From NCBI RefSeq assembly GCF_027922365.1, contig NZ_BSFN01000003.1, positions 62,001-126,000 on the forward strand: 64,000 nt of DNA. The letters are read 5' to 3'. The notes under the pieces were generated by a model. The model was not told where the DNA came from, ran no database searches, and saw only the letters and a list, made by a program, of their open reading frames with translations. Made by a program: the position numbers and the translations under genes. Origin of the DNA: Pseudomonas turukhanskensis (GTDB taxonomy: Bacteria > Pseudomonadota > Gammaproteobacteria > Pseudomonadales > Pseudomonadaceae). This document shows, piece by piece, positions 17,971 through 26,698 of the stretch. The first letter of the stretch is position 1. Each line of letters starts with the position of its first letter.

Positions 17971-19491
17971 TCAGCCCTTTGGAATTCCGTATTTACGTAG
18001 CCGCTTGGCAATCGCCGTATGCGACGTCAGCAACCGCGCCGCCAGTTGCCGGCTCGACGGATAACTGCTGTACAGCTTCTCCAACAACCCTTTCTCAAAC
18101 CCATCCACCGCTTCTTCCAGGCTGCGCACCTCGCCATCGGTTTGCGGCGCGACCGAGGTGCTGGCGATATCCAGGTCCCCCACGTCCACCAACGGGCTGT
18201 CGCACACGGCGGCGGCGCGGAAGATCACGTTTTGCAGTTGCCGCACATTGCCCGGCCACGGGTTGCTCAGCAGCGCCGGGTAGGTGCCGGGCGTAAGGCG
18301 GCAGATGGGCCGCTGAATCTGCGCGCAGGCCTGCTGCATAAAGTGCCGCGCCAGTACCAGAATGTCGTGGCCGCGCTCGCGCAGCGGCGGTACTTCCAGG
18401 GTGAGCACGTTCAGGCGGTAGAACAGGTCTTCACGAAAACTGCCCTGGCTGACCATCAGTTCCAGGTCGCGGTGGGTGGCGCTGAGGATGCGCACGTCCA
18501 CTTTCATTTCCCGGTCGCCGCCTACGCGGCGGAAGCTGCCGTCGCTGAGAAAACGCAGCAGCTTGGCCTGCAGGTACGGCGACATTTCACCGATTTCATC
18601 GAGAAATACTGTGCCTTGGTGCGCCAATTCCAGTAGCCCCGGTTTGCCGCCCCGTTGTGCGCCAGTAAAGGCGCCGGGGGCGTAGCCGAACAGTTCGCTT
18701 TCGGCCAGGTTTTCCGGCAGGGCGGCGCAGTTGAGCGCCAGGAATGGCGCGTTGCTGCGCGGGCTCAGGGCGTGGCAGGCGCGGGCCACCAGCTCTTTGC
18801 CAGTGCCGGTTTCACCGCGGATCAGCAAGGGTGCATCGAGGGTGGCGATGCGTTGCGCGCGGGCTTTGAGATTGCGCACCGGCTGCGAGTCGCCGAGCAG
18901 CGAGTCGAAGCCTTCGGCGTGGTCGTGGTGCAGGGCGGACAAGCGCTCGCCGATGCGGTTGGGCAAATACAGGGTCAGCAGCCCGCCGGCCAGGTGCGCG
19001 GTGTCGTCGGTAATCGGCATGGCGTCCAGCAGCAGTGCCTGGCCTTTGAGTGATACCTCGCGCATGGGCAGGCGAAAACCGTGGTCGATCAACGCTTGCT
19101 GCAGGCCTTCGTCGTCGAACAGGGCGGTGAGCGGTTCGCCGGCAGCTTCGTGGCCGCACAGGGCGGTGAGCGCCGGGTTGGCCAGCAGCACGTGGCCGGA
19201 GTCGTCCACGGCCAGCACCGGGTCAGTCATGGCGGCGAGGAGGGCGTCGAGCTGAAGGCGACGGCGCTGGCCAGGGAGGATGTCGACCACGTGCATGCTC
19301 TGCACGCCGTTTATCTGCAGCAAGGCGTCGCGCAATTCCTCGAGCACCTGGGGGCTGAGGGTGGGGGCGTCGATATAAACGTTGGGCGGAATCATCTCCA
19401 CGGCATCCAGGTTGAGATTGCGGCCGCCAAGGAGGGCGAGCACTTCCTGGGTGATACCAACGCGGTCGATAAAACTGACGTGAATACGCAT
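17971..19491 (-). CDS. gcsR: TyrR-like sigma-54 enhancer-binding protein GcsR
   Basis: The protein is 506 aa. The domain order is an N-terminal ACT-like region (MRIHVSFIDRVGITQEVLAL), a PAS region (AAMTDPVLAVDDSGHVLLAN), an AAA+ domain with Walker A GETGTGKE and sigma-54 contact loop GAFTGA, and a C-terminal HTH (SSRQLAARLLTSHTAIAKRLRKYG). This is the organisation of TyrR and of GcsR (PA2449), which activates the gcs2 operon in response to glycine. The linkage to gcvH-gcvP-sdaA-gcvT and the operators 0.7 kb from its own 3' end support the name. ATG 19,491 fits the family N-terminus. Confidence 0.9.
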   Translation of the reverse strand: MRIHVSFIDRVGITQEVLALLGGRNLNLDAVEMIPPNVYIDAPTLSPQVLEELRDALLQINGVQSMHVVDILPGQRRRLQLDALLAAMTDPVLAVDDSGHVLLANPALTALCGHEAAGEPLTALFDDEGLQQALIDHGFRLPMREVSLKGQALLLDAMPITDDTAHLAGGLLTLYLPNRIGERLSALHHDHAEGFDSLLGDSQPVRNLKARAQRIATLDAPLLIRGETGTGKELVARACHALSPRSNAPFLALNCAALPENLAESELFGYAPGAFTGAQRGGKPGLLELAHQGTVFLDEIGEMSPYLQAKLLRFLSDGSFRRVGGDREMKVDVRILSATHRDLELMVSQGSFREDLFYRLNVLTLEVPPLRERGHDILVLARHFMQQACAQIQRPICRLTPGTYPALLSNPWPGNVRQLQNVIFRAAAVCDSPLVDVGDLDIASTSVAPQTDGEVRSLEEAVDGFEKGLLEKLYSSYPSSRQLAARLLTSHTAIAKRLRKYGIPKG

Positions 19492-19635
19492 GCGGGGCTG
19501 GCTGCAAGGCTGGAGGCGGGGCAAGTATGCCCGTTTCGCGGCGTTGCCCGAAACCTGCTGATCGCCGGGCCTGCCGCCGCGCGCTTGGCTTGCGCTACAA
19601 TGCGCGCCGATTTCGACCTCTGAGACCCGTCGCCC

Positions 19636-20334
19636 ATGTCCGCCTGCCAGACTCCTATTATCGTCGCCCTGGATTTCCCCACCCGCGAAGCCGCGTTGCA
19701 GCTGGCCGACCAGCTCGACCCGAAATTGTGCCGGGTGAAAGTGGGCAAGGAGTTGTTCACCAGCTGTGCCTCGGACATCGTCACCACCCTGCGCGACAAG
19801 GGGTTTGAAGTGTTTCTCGATTTGAAATTCCACGACATCCCCAACACCACCGCCATGGCCGTAAAAGCGGCCGCGGAAATGGGCGTGTGGATGGTGAACG
19901 TGCACTGCTCCGGCGGCCTGCGCATGATGGCGGCCTGCCGCGATGTGCTGGATACATTCAACGGCCCCAAACCGCTGCTGATTGGCGTGACCGTACTGAC
20001 CAGCATGGAGCGCGAAGACCTCGCCGGTATCGGCCTGGATATCGAGCCGCAAGAGCAGGTGCTGCGCTTGGCGGGCCTGGCCTCGAAGGCCGGCATGGAT
20101 GGCCTGGTGTGCTCGGCGCAGGAAGCACAGGCGTTGAAAGCGGCACATCCGAACCTGCAATTGGTGACCCCGGGTATTCGCCCGGCGGGCAGTGCGCAGG
20201 ACGATCAGCGGCGCATTCTGACGCCGCGTCAGGCACTGGATGCCGGCTCCGATTACCTGGTAATCGGCCGCCCGATCAGCCAGGCGGCAAGCCCTTCGCA
20301 GGCGCTGGCGGCGGTGGTGGCTGAGCTGGCCTGA
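19636..20334 (+). CDS. pyrF: Orotidine 5'-phosphate decarboxylase
   Basis: The protein is 232 aa, a normal length. It catalyses the last step of UMP synthesis. The catalytic set is in [12 protein letters not shown], with Asp62, Lys64 and Asp67. The phosphate-binding end is [11 protein letters not shown] and [10 protein letters not shown]. The start codon has only a weak Shine-Dalgarno sequence. It is a single gene, divergent from gcsR with 144 bases between starts. Confidence 0.96.
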   Translation: MSACQTPIIVALDFPTREAALQLADQLDPKLCRVKVGKELFTSCASDIVTTLRDKGFEVFLDLKFHDIPNTTAMAVKAAAEMGVWMVNVHCSGGLRMMAACRDVLDTFNGPKPLLIGVTVLTSMEREDLAGIGLDIEPQEQVLRLAGLASKAGMDGLVCSAQEAQALKAAHPNLQLVTPGIRPAGSAQDDQRRILTPRQALDAGSDYLVIGRPISQAASPSQALAAVVAELA

Positions 20335-20342
20335 CCCACAAC

Positions 20343-20490
20343 ACCGTCATTCCCGCGCAGGCGGGAATCCAGACTCGGAAGCGGGGCGAAGTATTTAGCC
20401 TGACGCAACATTCTGGATCCCCGCCTACGCGGGGATGACGAGGGTTTCTGATGGTGTTCACCGTCATCCCCGGTGCTCACGCGTGGGGAA
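20343..20490. repeat. Three REP-like units downstream of pyrF
   Basis: Unit 1 (20,343-20,372) and unit 2 (20,410-20,441) face each other as in the pair at 17,881. A third, degenerate unit (20,459-20,490) reads CCGTCATCCCCGGTGCTCAC. The rest of the gap to 20,723 shows no gene. Confidence 0.7.
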
Positions 20491-20723
20491 GAGCGCTGCG
20501 CTGTTACAGCTTCAATACACATCGCCTGCTTGTCGACGCCATTTCTGCCTTTTTCCATACTTTCGCTGTAGCCAACCGCTTCAGGCTGGCTATGCTCTGG
20601 GCTGTACACGTAAAAATATTAGCTGGTCACTATCGGGCCCTGACGGTGTGCGTTGCCAACGGGGTTTAGAACAAGAAAGCCATGCCGCAACGGCGATTGC
20701 GAGCAGGCAACACGGAGTGCGCT

Positions 20724-22232
20724 ATGGCTACCGAACAGTTCGATGTATTGATTATTGGCGCCGGTCTGTCCGGGATTGGCGCGGCCTACCGGCTACAAAC
20801 CCTGTGCCCCAGCAAGCGCTACGCCATTCTTGAAGGCCGTGGCGACATCGGCGGCACCTGGGACCTGTTCCGCTACCCGGGGCTGCGTTCGGACTCCGAT
20901 ATGTTCACCCTCGGTTACCCCTTCCGCCCGTGGCAAGAGGCCAAGGCCATTGCCGACGGCGACTCGATTCTGCGTTACATCAAAGACACCGCCCGGTCGA
21001 ATGGCATCGACCAGCACATCCGCTTCAAGCAGATGGTCAAGTCGGCGGCCTGGTCGAGCCACGATGCGTTGTGGACCGTGCAGGTGCAGCACCCCGAGAG
21101 CGGTGCGTTAACCACCTACCGCGCCAACTTTCTCTATGTGTGCAGCGGCTACTACGACTACGCCGGCGGCTTCAGCCCGCAGTTCCCGGGCAGCGAGCAG
21201 TTCAAAGGGCAGATGATTCACCCGCAGAAATGGCCGGAAAACCTCGATTACACCGACAAGAATGTGGTGGTGATCGGCAGCGGCGCCACGGCGGTAACCC
21301 TGGTGCCGGCCATGGCCGACAAGGCGCGGCATATCACCATGCTGCAGCGTTCGCCGAGCTATATCGCCTCATTGCCGGCCCGCGATGCCATTGCCGATGT
21401 GTTGCGCAAGGTTCTGCCTGAGCAGCGCGCCCACAGCCTCGTGCGGTGGAAAAATGTGTTGCTGACCTTGGGCTTTTTCCAGTTCTGCCGCCGCGCACCG
21501 GGCCTGGCGCGCAAGCTGCTGCGATTCGGGGTAAAGCGCGCGCTGCCGGCCGGTTATGCGGTGGACACCCATTTCAATCCCACTTACCAACCCTGGGACC
21601 AGCGCCTGTGCGCGGTGCCCAACGGCGACCTGTTCCAGGCGCTGAAAAGCGGCAAGGCCGAGATGGTGACCGAGCAGATCGACACCCTCACCGAAACTGG
21701 CATTCGCCTGCGTTCGGGGCAGGAACTGACCGCCGATATCATCATCACTGCCACCGGCCTCAAGCTACAGGCCTGCGGCGGCATGCTCCTGGAAGTGGAC
21801 GGTGTGCCGGTGGAGATCGGCGATACCCTGGCCTACAAGGGCATGATGCTCAGCAACGTGCCCAACTTCGCCTTGTGCGTGGGCTACACCAATGCGTCGT
21901 GGACGCTGCGTTCGGATCTGGCGTCGGGCTACGTGTGCCGCGTGCTCAATTACATGGACGAGAACGGCTACAAGATGTGCGTGGCTCGCCAGGTGGGCAG
22001 TGCGGTGGAGAAACGGCCGTTGCTGGATATCTCGGCCGGTTATGTGCTGCGTGCGGCAGACGTATTGCCTAAACAAGGGCCGGGTGCACCGTGGCAGTTG
22101 AAGCAGAACTACATTCTCGATCTGTTCAACCTGCGCTACTCGCCGTTGGAAGACGGCACCCTGACGTTTCGCCACGACCCCGCGTTAGGGCTGACGCCGC
22201 GAGTGGTTGAGCGGGCGGTGTCGGCGGCGTAG
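20724..22232 (+). CDS. Flavin monooxygenase, Baeyer-Villiger type
   Basis: The protein is 502 aa. An N-terminal FAD motif (DVLIIGAGLSGIG), an internal NAD(P)H motif (NVVVIGSGATAV) and between them FKGQMIHPQKWP, matching the Baeyer-Villiger fingerprint FxGxxxHxxxWP, support the call. Such enzymes insert oxygen next to a carbonyl, or oxidise sulphur or nitrogen. The relatively short length and WNLFRYP-like segment (GGTWDLFRYPGLRSDSD) resemble the EthA group. ATG 20,724 has CGGAG at six bases. The substrate is unknown; it is flanked on both sides by REP pairs. Confidence 0.85.
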   Translation: MATEQFDVLIIGAGLSGIGAAYRLQTLCPSKRYAILEGRGDIGGTWDLFRYPGLRSDSDMFTLGYPFRPWQEAKAIADGDSILRYIKDTARSNGIDQHIRFKQMVKSAAWSSHDALWTVQVQHPESGALTTYRANFLYVCSGYYDYAGGFSPQFPGSEQFKGQMIHPQKWPENLDYTDKNVVVIGSGATAVTLVPAMADKARHITMLQRSPSYIASLPARDAIADVLRKVLPEQRAHSLVRWKNVLLTLGFFQFCRRAPGLARKLLRFGVKRALPAGYAVDTHFNPTYQPWDQRLCAVPNGDLFQALKSGKAEMVTEQIDTLTETGIRLRSGQELTADIIITATGLKLQACGGMLLEVDGVPVEIGDTLAYKGMMLSNVPNFALCVGYTNASWTLRSDLASGYVCRVLNYMDENGYKMCVARQVGSAVEKRPLLDISAGYVLRAADVLPKQGPGAPWQLKQNYILDLFNLRYSPLEDGTLTFRHDPALGLTPRVVERAVSAA

Positions 22233-22248
22233 GTCGATCCACTTCGCG

Positions 22249-22329
22249 ATTCTGGGTCCCCGCCTGCGCGGGGACGACGGTGAATGGGCGAAAAACTCCG
22301 TCATTCCCGCGCAGGCGGGAATCCAGAAT
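22249..22329. repeat. Facing pair of REP-like units between the monooxygenase and the regulator
   Basis: The left unit (22,249-22,280) carries CTGGGTCCCCGCCTGCGCGG. The right unit (22,298-22,329) carries TCATTCCCGCGCAGGCGGGA. It lies between convergent genes and may act as a bidirectional transcription end. Confidence 0.75.
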
Positions 22330-22348
22330 GGTGAGGTCAATACAGGTT

Positions 22349-24199
22349 TTAGACTTTTACGCCCTGTTCCCGCAACCGCTTGTACAAGGTATTGCGGCTA
22401 AGCCCCAGATGCCGCGCCAGGTGCGAAATATTCCCGCCGCACTGTTCGTACTGACTCTTCAAATCCCCATCCCCGACTGCGGCGAACGCCACCACTTTCG
22501 GGCTATCGCTGCTGGGCAAGTCGGCAAAAAAATCATCGGGCAAATGTTCGGCATGAATCGGCTGATCGTCGGCCATGGCCAGGGCAATTTGCAGCACGCT
22601 GCTGAGTTGGCGCAGGTTGCCGGGCCAGGGGTGGCGCAATAGCAATTCCATCACCTCGCTGCTCAAGCCGGCCCATTGGTAGGGCTCGCGGTGGTGTTCC
22701 CACAGGCGTTGGATCAGGGCCTGTTTGTCGGTGCGTTCGCGCAGCGGCGGCAGCTCCAGGTTCAGGCCGGTGATGCGGTAGTAGAGGTCTTGGCGGAACA
22801 GGCCGCTGTCCACGTCCTGACGCAGGGCGCGGTTGGTGGCGGAGATCAGGCGGATATCCACCGGGTACAGCTCGCTACTGCCCAAGGGCTGCACGCAACG
22901 CTCCTGCAAAACCCGCAGCAAACGCGCCTGCACCCGCAGCGGCATATCGCCGACTTCATCGAGAAACAGCGTGCCTTTATGGGCTTTGCGAATCAGGCCG
23001 ATGCTGCCTTTCTGGTTGGCGCCGGTGAAGGCGCCTTTTTCGTAGCCGAACAGCTCGGACTCCACCAATTCGGCCGGAATGGCGGCGCAGTTCACCGCGA
23101 TAAAACTCTGCTGAGCGCGCGTACTGGCCTGGTGCAGGGCTTTGACGAAGACTTCTTTGCCGACCCCGGTTTCGCCATACACCAGAATTGGAATGTCTTT
23201 TTCCAGCAGCCGCTCGGCCTGGCGCACGGCTTTGTCGACGCGCGGGTCGCCGAGGCTGATGGCGGCCAGGGTAAAGGGGCTGGCGACCGCTGCGCGGAGT
23301 GGCTCGGCCACCGGCGCGGGGCGGAAGTCGCGGGCCTGGATGGGCACCGGCTGCTGCGGTCGTTTCACCTGCGCGTGGAAGCGAAACCGCCCGCCGGCAC
23401 GCAGGTTGAAGGGCAAGTCTTGCGGCTGATTGAGCAGTTGCTGAAGCGGAATATCGAACAGGCTTTCGATGTTTACCGCTGCCAGGCTGATGCCCAGCAG
23501 GCTGTCGGCGCGGCGGTTGGCCGACACCACCTGGCCTTGCTCGTCGAACACCACCAGCCCGGCCCAGGGGCTGTCGAGGTTGTTCAGGCTGGTGTTGAAG
23601 GTGAGCTGGAAATAGCGCTGCTGGAACAGGTTGAGAATCAGCCGGTTTTCCACCGACTGGCTCATCATTTTCACCATGCCCAGGGTGTGGGAGGGCGGCA
23701 GGTAGCTGTCGCTGGACACATCGAGCACGGCGATCATCTGCCGCTGTTCGTTGAAAATCGGTGAGGCCGAGCCGGTCATAAAACGGTTGGCTTTGAGAAA
23801 GTGTTCGTCGTGCTGGATATGCACGGGCTGCGCGCAGCTCAGCGCCGTGCCGATGGCGTTGGTGCCGGTGTAGCGCTCCAGCCAGCTGGCGCCGGCGACA
23901 AAACCGGCGGCGTGGTTGGGTTCGATAAAACGCTGATCGCCCCAGCTCTGCAGCACCTGGCCCTGGTTGTCGGCCAGCATGATCAGGCAATTGGAGTTGG
24001 CGAGGATGTTGCCGTAGTAGGGCAGCACTTCTTTATGGGTGGTTTGCACCAGCGCCTGCTGGCTTTCCAAAAGCGCAGATACCTCACCCGGGCTTGGCTG
24101 GGTGAACACGGGGGTGCTCTGGTGCGTCAGGCCGAAGCTGCGGCAGCGCGTCCAGGAGTCCTGAATGATGGTGTCGTGGGGCAGGGCGGCTTCAGCCAT
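22349..24199 (-). CDS. AcoR-like sigma-54-dependent activator
   Basis: The protein is 616 aa. The N-terminal GAF-type sensor includes GASWLERYTGTNAIGTAL and the AcoR-type run MTGSASPIFNEQRQMIAVLD. A PAS-like region follows (LDSPWAGLVVFDEQGQVVSA), then an AAA+ domain with Walker A GETGVGKE and the GAFTGA loop, and a Fis-type HTH (CGGNISHLARHLGLSRNTLY). It should activate a sigma-54 promoter. It is divergent from the ABC importer, whose leader contains such a promoter, so that operon is the likely target. ATG 24,199 is used; a TTG at 24,241 is possible. Confidence 0.85.
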   Translation of the reverse strand: MAEAALPHDTIIQDSWTRCRSFGLTHQSTPVFTQPSPGEVSALLESQQALVQTTHKEVLPYYGNILANSNCLIMLADNQGQVLQSWGDQRFIEPNHAAGFVAGASWLERYTGTNAIGTALSCAQPVHIQHDEHFLKANRFMTGSASPIFNEQRQMIAVLDVSSDSYLPPSHTLGMVKMMSQSVENRLILNLFQQRYFQLTFNTSLNNLDSPWAGLVVFDEQGQVVSANRRADSLLGISLAAVNIESLFDIPLQQLLNQPQDLPFNLRAGGRFRFHAQVKRPQQPVPIQARDFRPAPVAEPLRAAVASPFTLAAISLGDPRVDKAVRQAERLLEKDIPILVYGETGVGKEVFVKALHQASTRAQQSFIAVNCAAIPAELVESELFGYEKGAFTGANQKGSIGLIRKAHKGTLFLDEVGDMPLRVQARLLRVLQERCVQPLGSSELYPVDIRLISATNRALRQDVDSGLFRQDLYYRITGLNLELPPLRERTDKQALIQRLWEHHREPYQWAGLSSEVMELLLRHPWPGNLRQLSSVLQIALAMADDQPIHAEHLPDDFFADLPSSDSPKVVAFAAVGDGDLKSQYEQCGGNISHLARHLGLSRNTLYKRLREQGVKV

Positions 24200-24262
24200 G
24201 ACAGGGTCTCGCGTGGTTTTGTTGTTATTGTCAGCCAGCAATCGACCGGTCTTTGCCGGGTC

Positions 24263-24343
24263 GGTTCAGTGTCGTTCATGACTGTTCAAAGTCAACAACG
24301 GCCAGTGTTCAGCTGTTCACGTTTAAGTGTTCAAGGCTGTTCA
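24263..24343. promoter_or_regulatory. Array of seven NGTTCA boxes, candidate enhancer sites
   Basis: GGTTCA at 24,263, CGTTCA at 24,273 and TGTTCA at 24,283 are exactly ten bases apart. Further TGTTCA copies are at 24,306, 24,314, 24,328 and 24,338. They lie between the activator gene and the sigma-54 promoter of the transporter, 80-160 bases upstream of it. Confidence 0.5.
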
Positions 24344-24419
24344 AGTGTCGCTGTAGCGGACGCCGCAAAATCTGATCAAATCCTTAATAAACAGTCACTT
24401 GCCGATGCTGATTGCAGGT

Positions 24420-24435
24420 TGGCACAAATCTGGCT
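24420..24435 (+). promoter_or_regulatory. Sigma-54 promoter of the ABC importer operon
   Basis: TGGCACA-AATC-TGGCT matches TGGCACG-N4-TTGCW with the -24 TGGCAC intact and GC at -12; one mismatch lies in the -12 box. It is 60 bases before the first start codon, on the strand of the operon. Confidence 0.65.
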
Positions 24436-24494
24436 CTGTAGAGGTGCAAAGGCCGGTCCATATGCGGCCCACAACAAAAATAAAAGGATGCTCT

Positions 24495-25589
24495 ATGTCT
24501 TTGACCCTCGAGCATGTGACGCGGGTTGTTGATGGGGTCACCCATATCGACGACGCCTGCCTCAGCTTCGAACCCGGTTCGTTCAATGTGCTGCTGGGCC
24601 GCACGCTGTCCGGCAAAACCAGCCTGATGCGCCTGATGGCTGGCCTCGACAAGCCCAACAGCGGGCGCATCTTGATGAATGGCGCGGACATGACCCACGT
24701 GCCGGTGCGCAAGCGCAACGTGTCGATGGTGTACCAGCAGTTCATCAACTACCCGACCCTGACGGTGTTTGAAAACATCGCCTCGCCGCTGCGCCAGGCC
24801 GGTTTCAAAGACGCCGACATCAATGACAAGGTGCACGCCACCGCCAAGATGTTGCGCATCGACGCGCTGCTCAAGCGTTACCCGCTGGAGCTGTCCGGCG
24901 GCCAGCAGCAGCGCACGGCCATGGCCCGGGCGCTGGTCAAGGATGCCTCGCTGATTCTGTTCGACGAGCCGCTGGTGAACCTCGACTACAAGCTGCGCGA
25001 AGAACTGCGCCAGGAAATGCGCGAGCTGTTTGCGGCCCGCCATACCATCGCCATCTACGCCACCACCGAACCCAACGAAGCCCTGGCCCTGGGCGGCACC
25101 ACCACTATTCTCCATGAGGGGCGGGTGGTGCAGAGCGGCAAGACCGCAGACGTGTATCACCGCCCGCAACAGGTATTGGCCGCCGAGTTGTTTTCCGAGC
25201 CGCCGATCAACCTGATGCCGGGGCGCATCAGCGGCACCGAGGTGAGTTTTGCCGAGGCCGTCCATTTTCCGCTTAACCCCGACCTGCAGAGCATTGGCGA
25301 GGGCGAGTACCGCTTCGGCGTGCGCCCCAGCCATATCGGCCTGGTGCCGAGCAATGACGATGACCTGGAGTTGGCGGTAACCGTGGAGCTGGCGGAAATC
25401 AGCGGCTCGGAAACCTTTCTGCATGTGCGCAACGAGCAGTTCGTGCTGGTGCTGCATTTGCCCGGCGTGCATGAGTACGACGTGGATACCGCGATCCTCA
25501 TCTATATCCCCACCCACAAGCTGTTTGTCTTCGCCGCCGATGGCCGCCTGATTCAGGCCCCCAGTCGCCGTGTCGGGAGGGTTGCCTGA
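24495..25589 (+). CDS. ABC importer ATPase 1, GlpS-like (polyol/glycerol type)
   Basis: The protein is 364 aa, cytoplasmic. Walker A is GRTLSGKTS, the Q-loop is VYQQF, the signature LSGGQ is intact, and Walker B with D-loop is LILFDEPLVNLDY. The switch histidine is replaced: the segment reads IYATTEPNEA. A regulatory TOBE-like tail occupies the last 130 residues. The operon order (two ATPases, two permeases, DUF2160 protein, large binding protein) is that of the GlpSTPQV glycerol importer. ATG 24,495 has AAAGGA. Its stop overlaps the next start (TGATG). Confidence 0.85.
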   Translation: MSLTLEHVTRVVDGVTHIDDACLSFEPGSFNVLLGRTLSGKTSLMRLMAGLDKPNSGRILMNGADMTHVPVRKRNVSMVYQQFINYPTLTVFENIASPLRQAGFKDADINDKVHATAKMLRIDALLKRYPLELSGGQQQRTAMARALVKDASLILFDEPLVNLDYKLREELRQEMRELFAARHTIAIYATTEPNEALALGGTTTILHEGRVVQSGKTADVYHRPQQVLAAELFSEPPINLMPGRISGTEVSFAEAVHFPLNPDLQSIGEGEYRFGVRPSHIGLVPSNDDDLELAVTVELAEISGSETFLHVRNEQFVLVLHLPGVHEYDVDTAILIYIPTHKLFVFAADGRLIQAPSRRVGRVA

Positions 25590-26698
25590 TGGCCGAGATC
25601 CGTTTGCATCACCTGGCCCACAGCTACAGCAAAGCCCCCAGCGGCCCGGACGATTACGCCATTCGCGAGATGAACCATATCTGGGAGCAGGGCGGCGCCT
25701 ATGCGTTGCTGGGGCCGTCGGGCTGCGGCAAGTCGACCTTGCTCAACATCATTTCCGGTTTGCTCAGCCCCTCCGAAGGCGAGGTGCAGTTCGACGGCAA
25801 GGTGGTAAATCTGCTGGCGCCGGAGGAGCGCAACATCGCTCAGGTTTTCCAGTTTCCGGTGGTGTACGACACCATGACGGTGTTCGACAACCTGGCGTTT
25901 CCGCTGCGCAACCAGGGCATGAACGAAGCCAAGGTGCTGAGCAAGGTCAACGAGATTGCCGAGGTGCTGGACCTGCACCCGCTGCTGCATAAAAAGGCCA
26001 AGAACCTCACGGCCGACGAGAAGCAGAAGGTGTCGATGGGCCGCGGGCTGGTGCGTGACGATGTGTCGGCGATTCTGTTCGACGAGCCGCTGACGGTGAT
26101 CGACCCGCACCTCAAGTGGAAGTTGCGGCGCAAGCTCAAGCAGATTCACGAGCAGTTCAATATCACCATGGTCTACGTCACCCATGATCAGCTGGAGGCC
26201 TCGACCTTCGCCGACAAGATTGCGGTGATGTTTGGCGGCCAGATCGTGCAGTTCGGCACGCCGCGTGAGCTGTTCGAACGGCCAAGCCACACCTTTGTTG
26301 GCTACTTTATTGGCAGCCCCGGTATGAACCTGATCGACGTGACCCGCTGCGAGGGCGGGGTGACGTTCGGCAGCACGGTGTTGCCGTTAAGCGCCGCGCT
26401 TAACCAGCGTTTGGCCGCCCTGCCGCAGGCGCAACTGAAAGTCGGTATTCGCCCGGAGTTTATCCATATCTGGGACGGCCCTTACGACGATGCCCTGTGC
26501 GGCGAGGTGCAGCATGTCGAAGACCTGGGCACCTACAAAATTCTCACCCTCAACCTCGACGGCCAGCAGCTCAAAGTGCGTCTGCAGGAAGACCAACCGG
26601 TACCGCAGCAGCAGGTGTACCTGAGTTTTCCGGCGCAGTGGCTGATGGTGTATGCCGATGACTATTTAGTTGATGGGCAGGCGGAGGTGACGCCATGA
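25589..26698 (+). CDS. ABC importer ATPase 2, GlpT-like
   Basis: The protein is 369 aa. Walker A is canonical (GPSGCGKST), Walker B is ILFDEPLTVIDP and the H-loop is VYVTHDQLEAS. The ABC signature is degenerate: LTADEKQKV where LSGGQ is expected. Pairing with the first ATPase would give one canonical and one degenerate nucleotide site. The C-terminal part is TOBE-like. The gene starts inside the stop of its partner and overlaps the next gene by four bases, so the two ATPases are translationally coupled. Confidence 0.85.
   Translation: MAEIRLHHLAHSYSKAPSGPDDYAIREMNHIWEQGGAYALLGPSGCGKSTLLNIISGLLSPSEGEVQFDGKVVNLLAPEERNIAQVFQFPVVYDTMTVFDNLAFPLRNQGMNEAKVLSKVNEIAEVLDLHPLLHKKAKNLTADEKQKVSMGRGLVRDDVSAILFDEPLTVIDPHLKWKLRRKLKQIHEQFNITMVYVTHDQLEASTFADKIAVMFGGQIVQFGTPRELFERPSHTFVGYFIGSPGMNLIDVTRCEGGVTFGSTVLPLSAALNQRLAALPQAQLKVGIRPEFIHIWDGPYDDALCGEVQHVEDLGTYKILTLNLDGQQLKVRLQEDQPVPQQQVYLSFPAQWLMVYADDYLVDGQAEVTP

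Noticed and set aside
20459..20680. Small gene upstream of the monooxygenase
   Set aside because: The frame at 20,451-20,669 begins inside a REP unit and shows no ribosome binding site or family.
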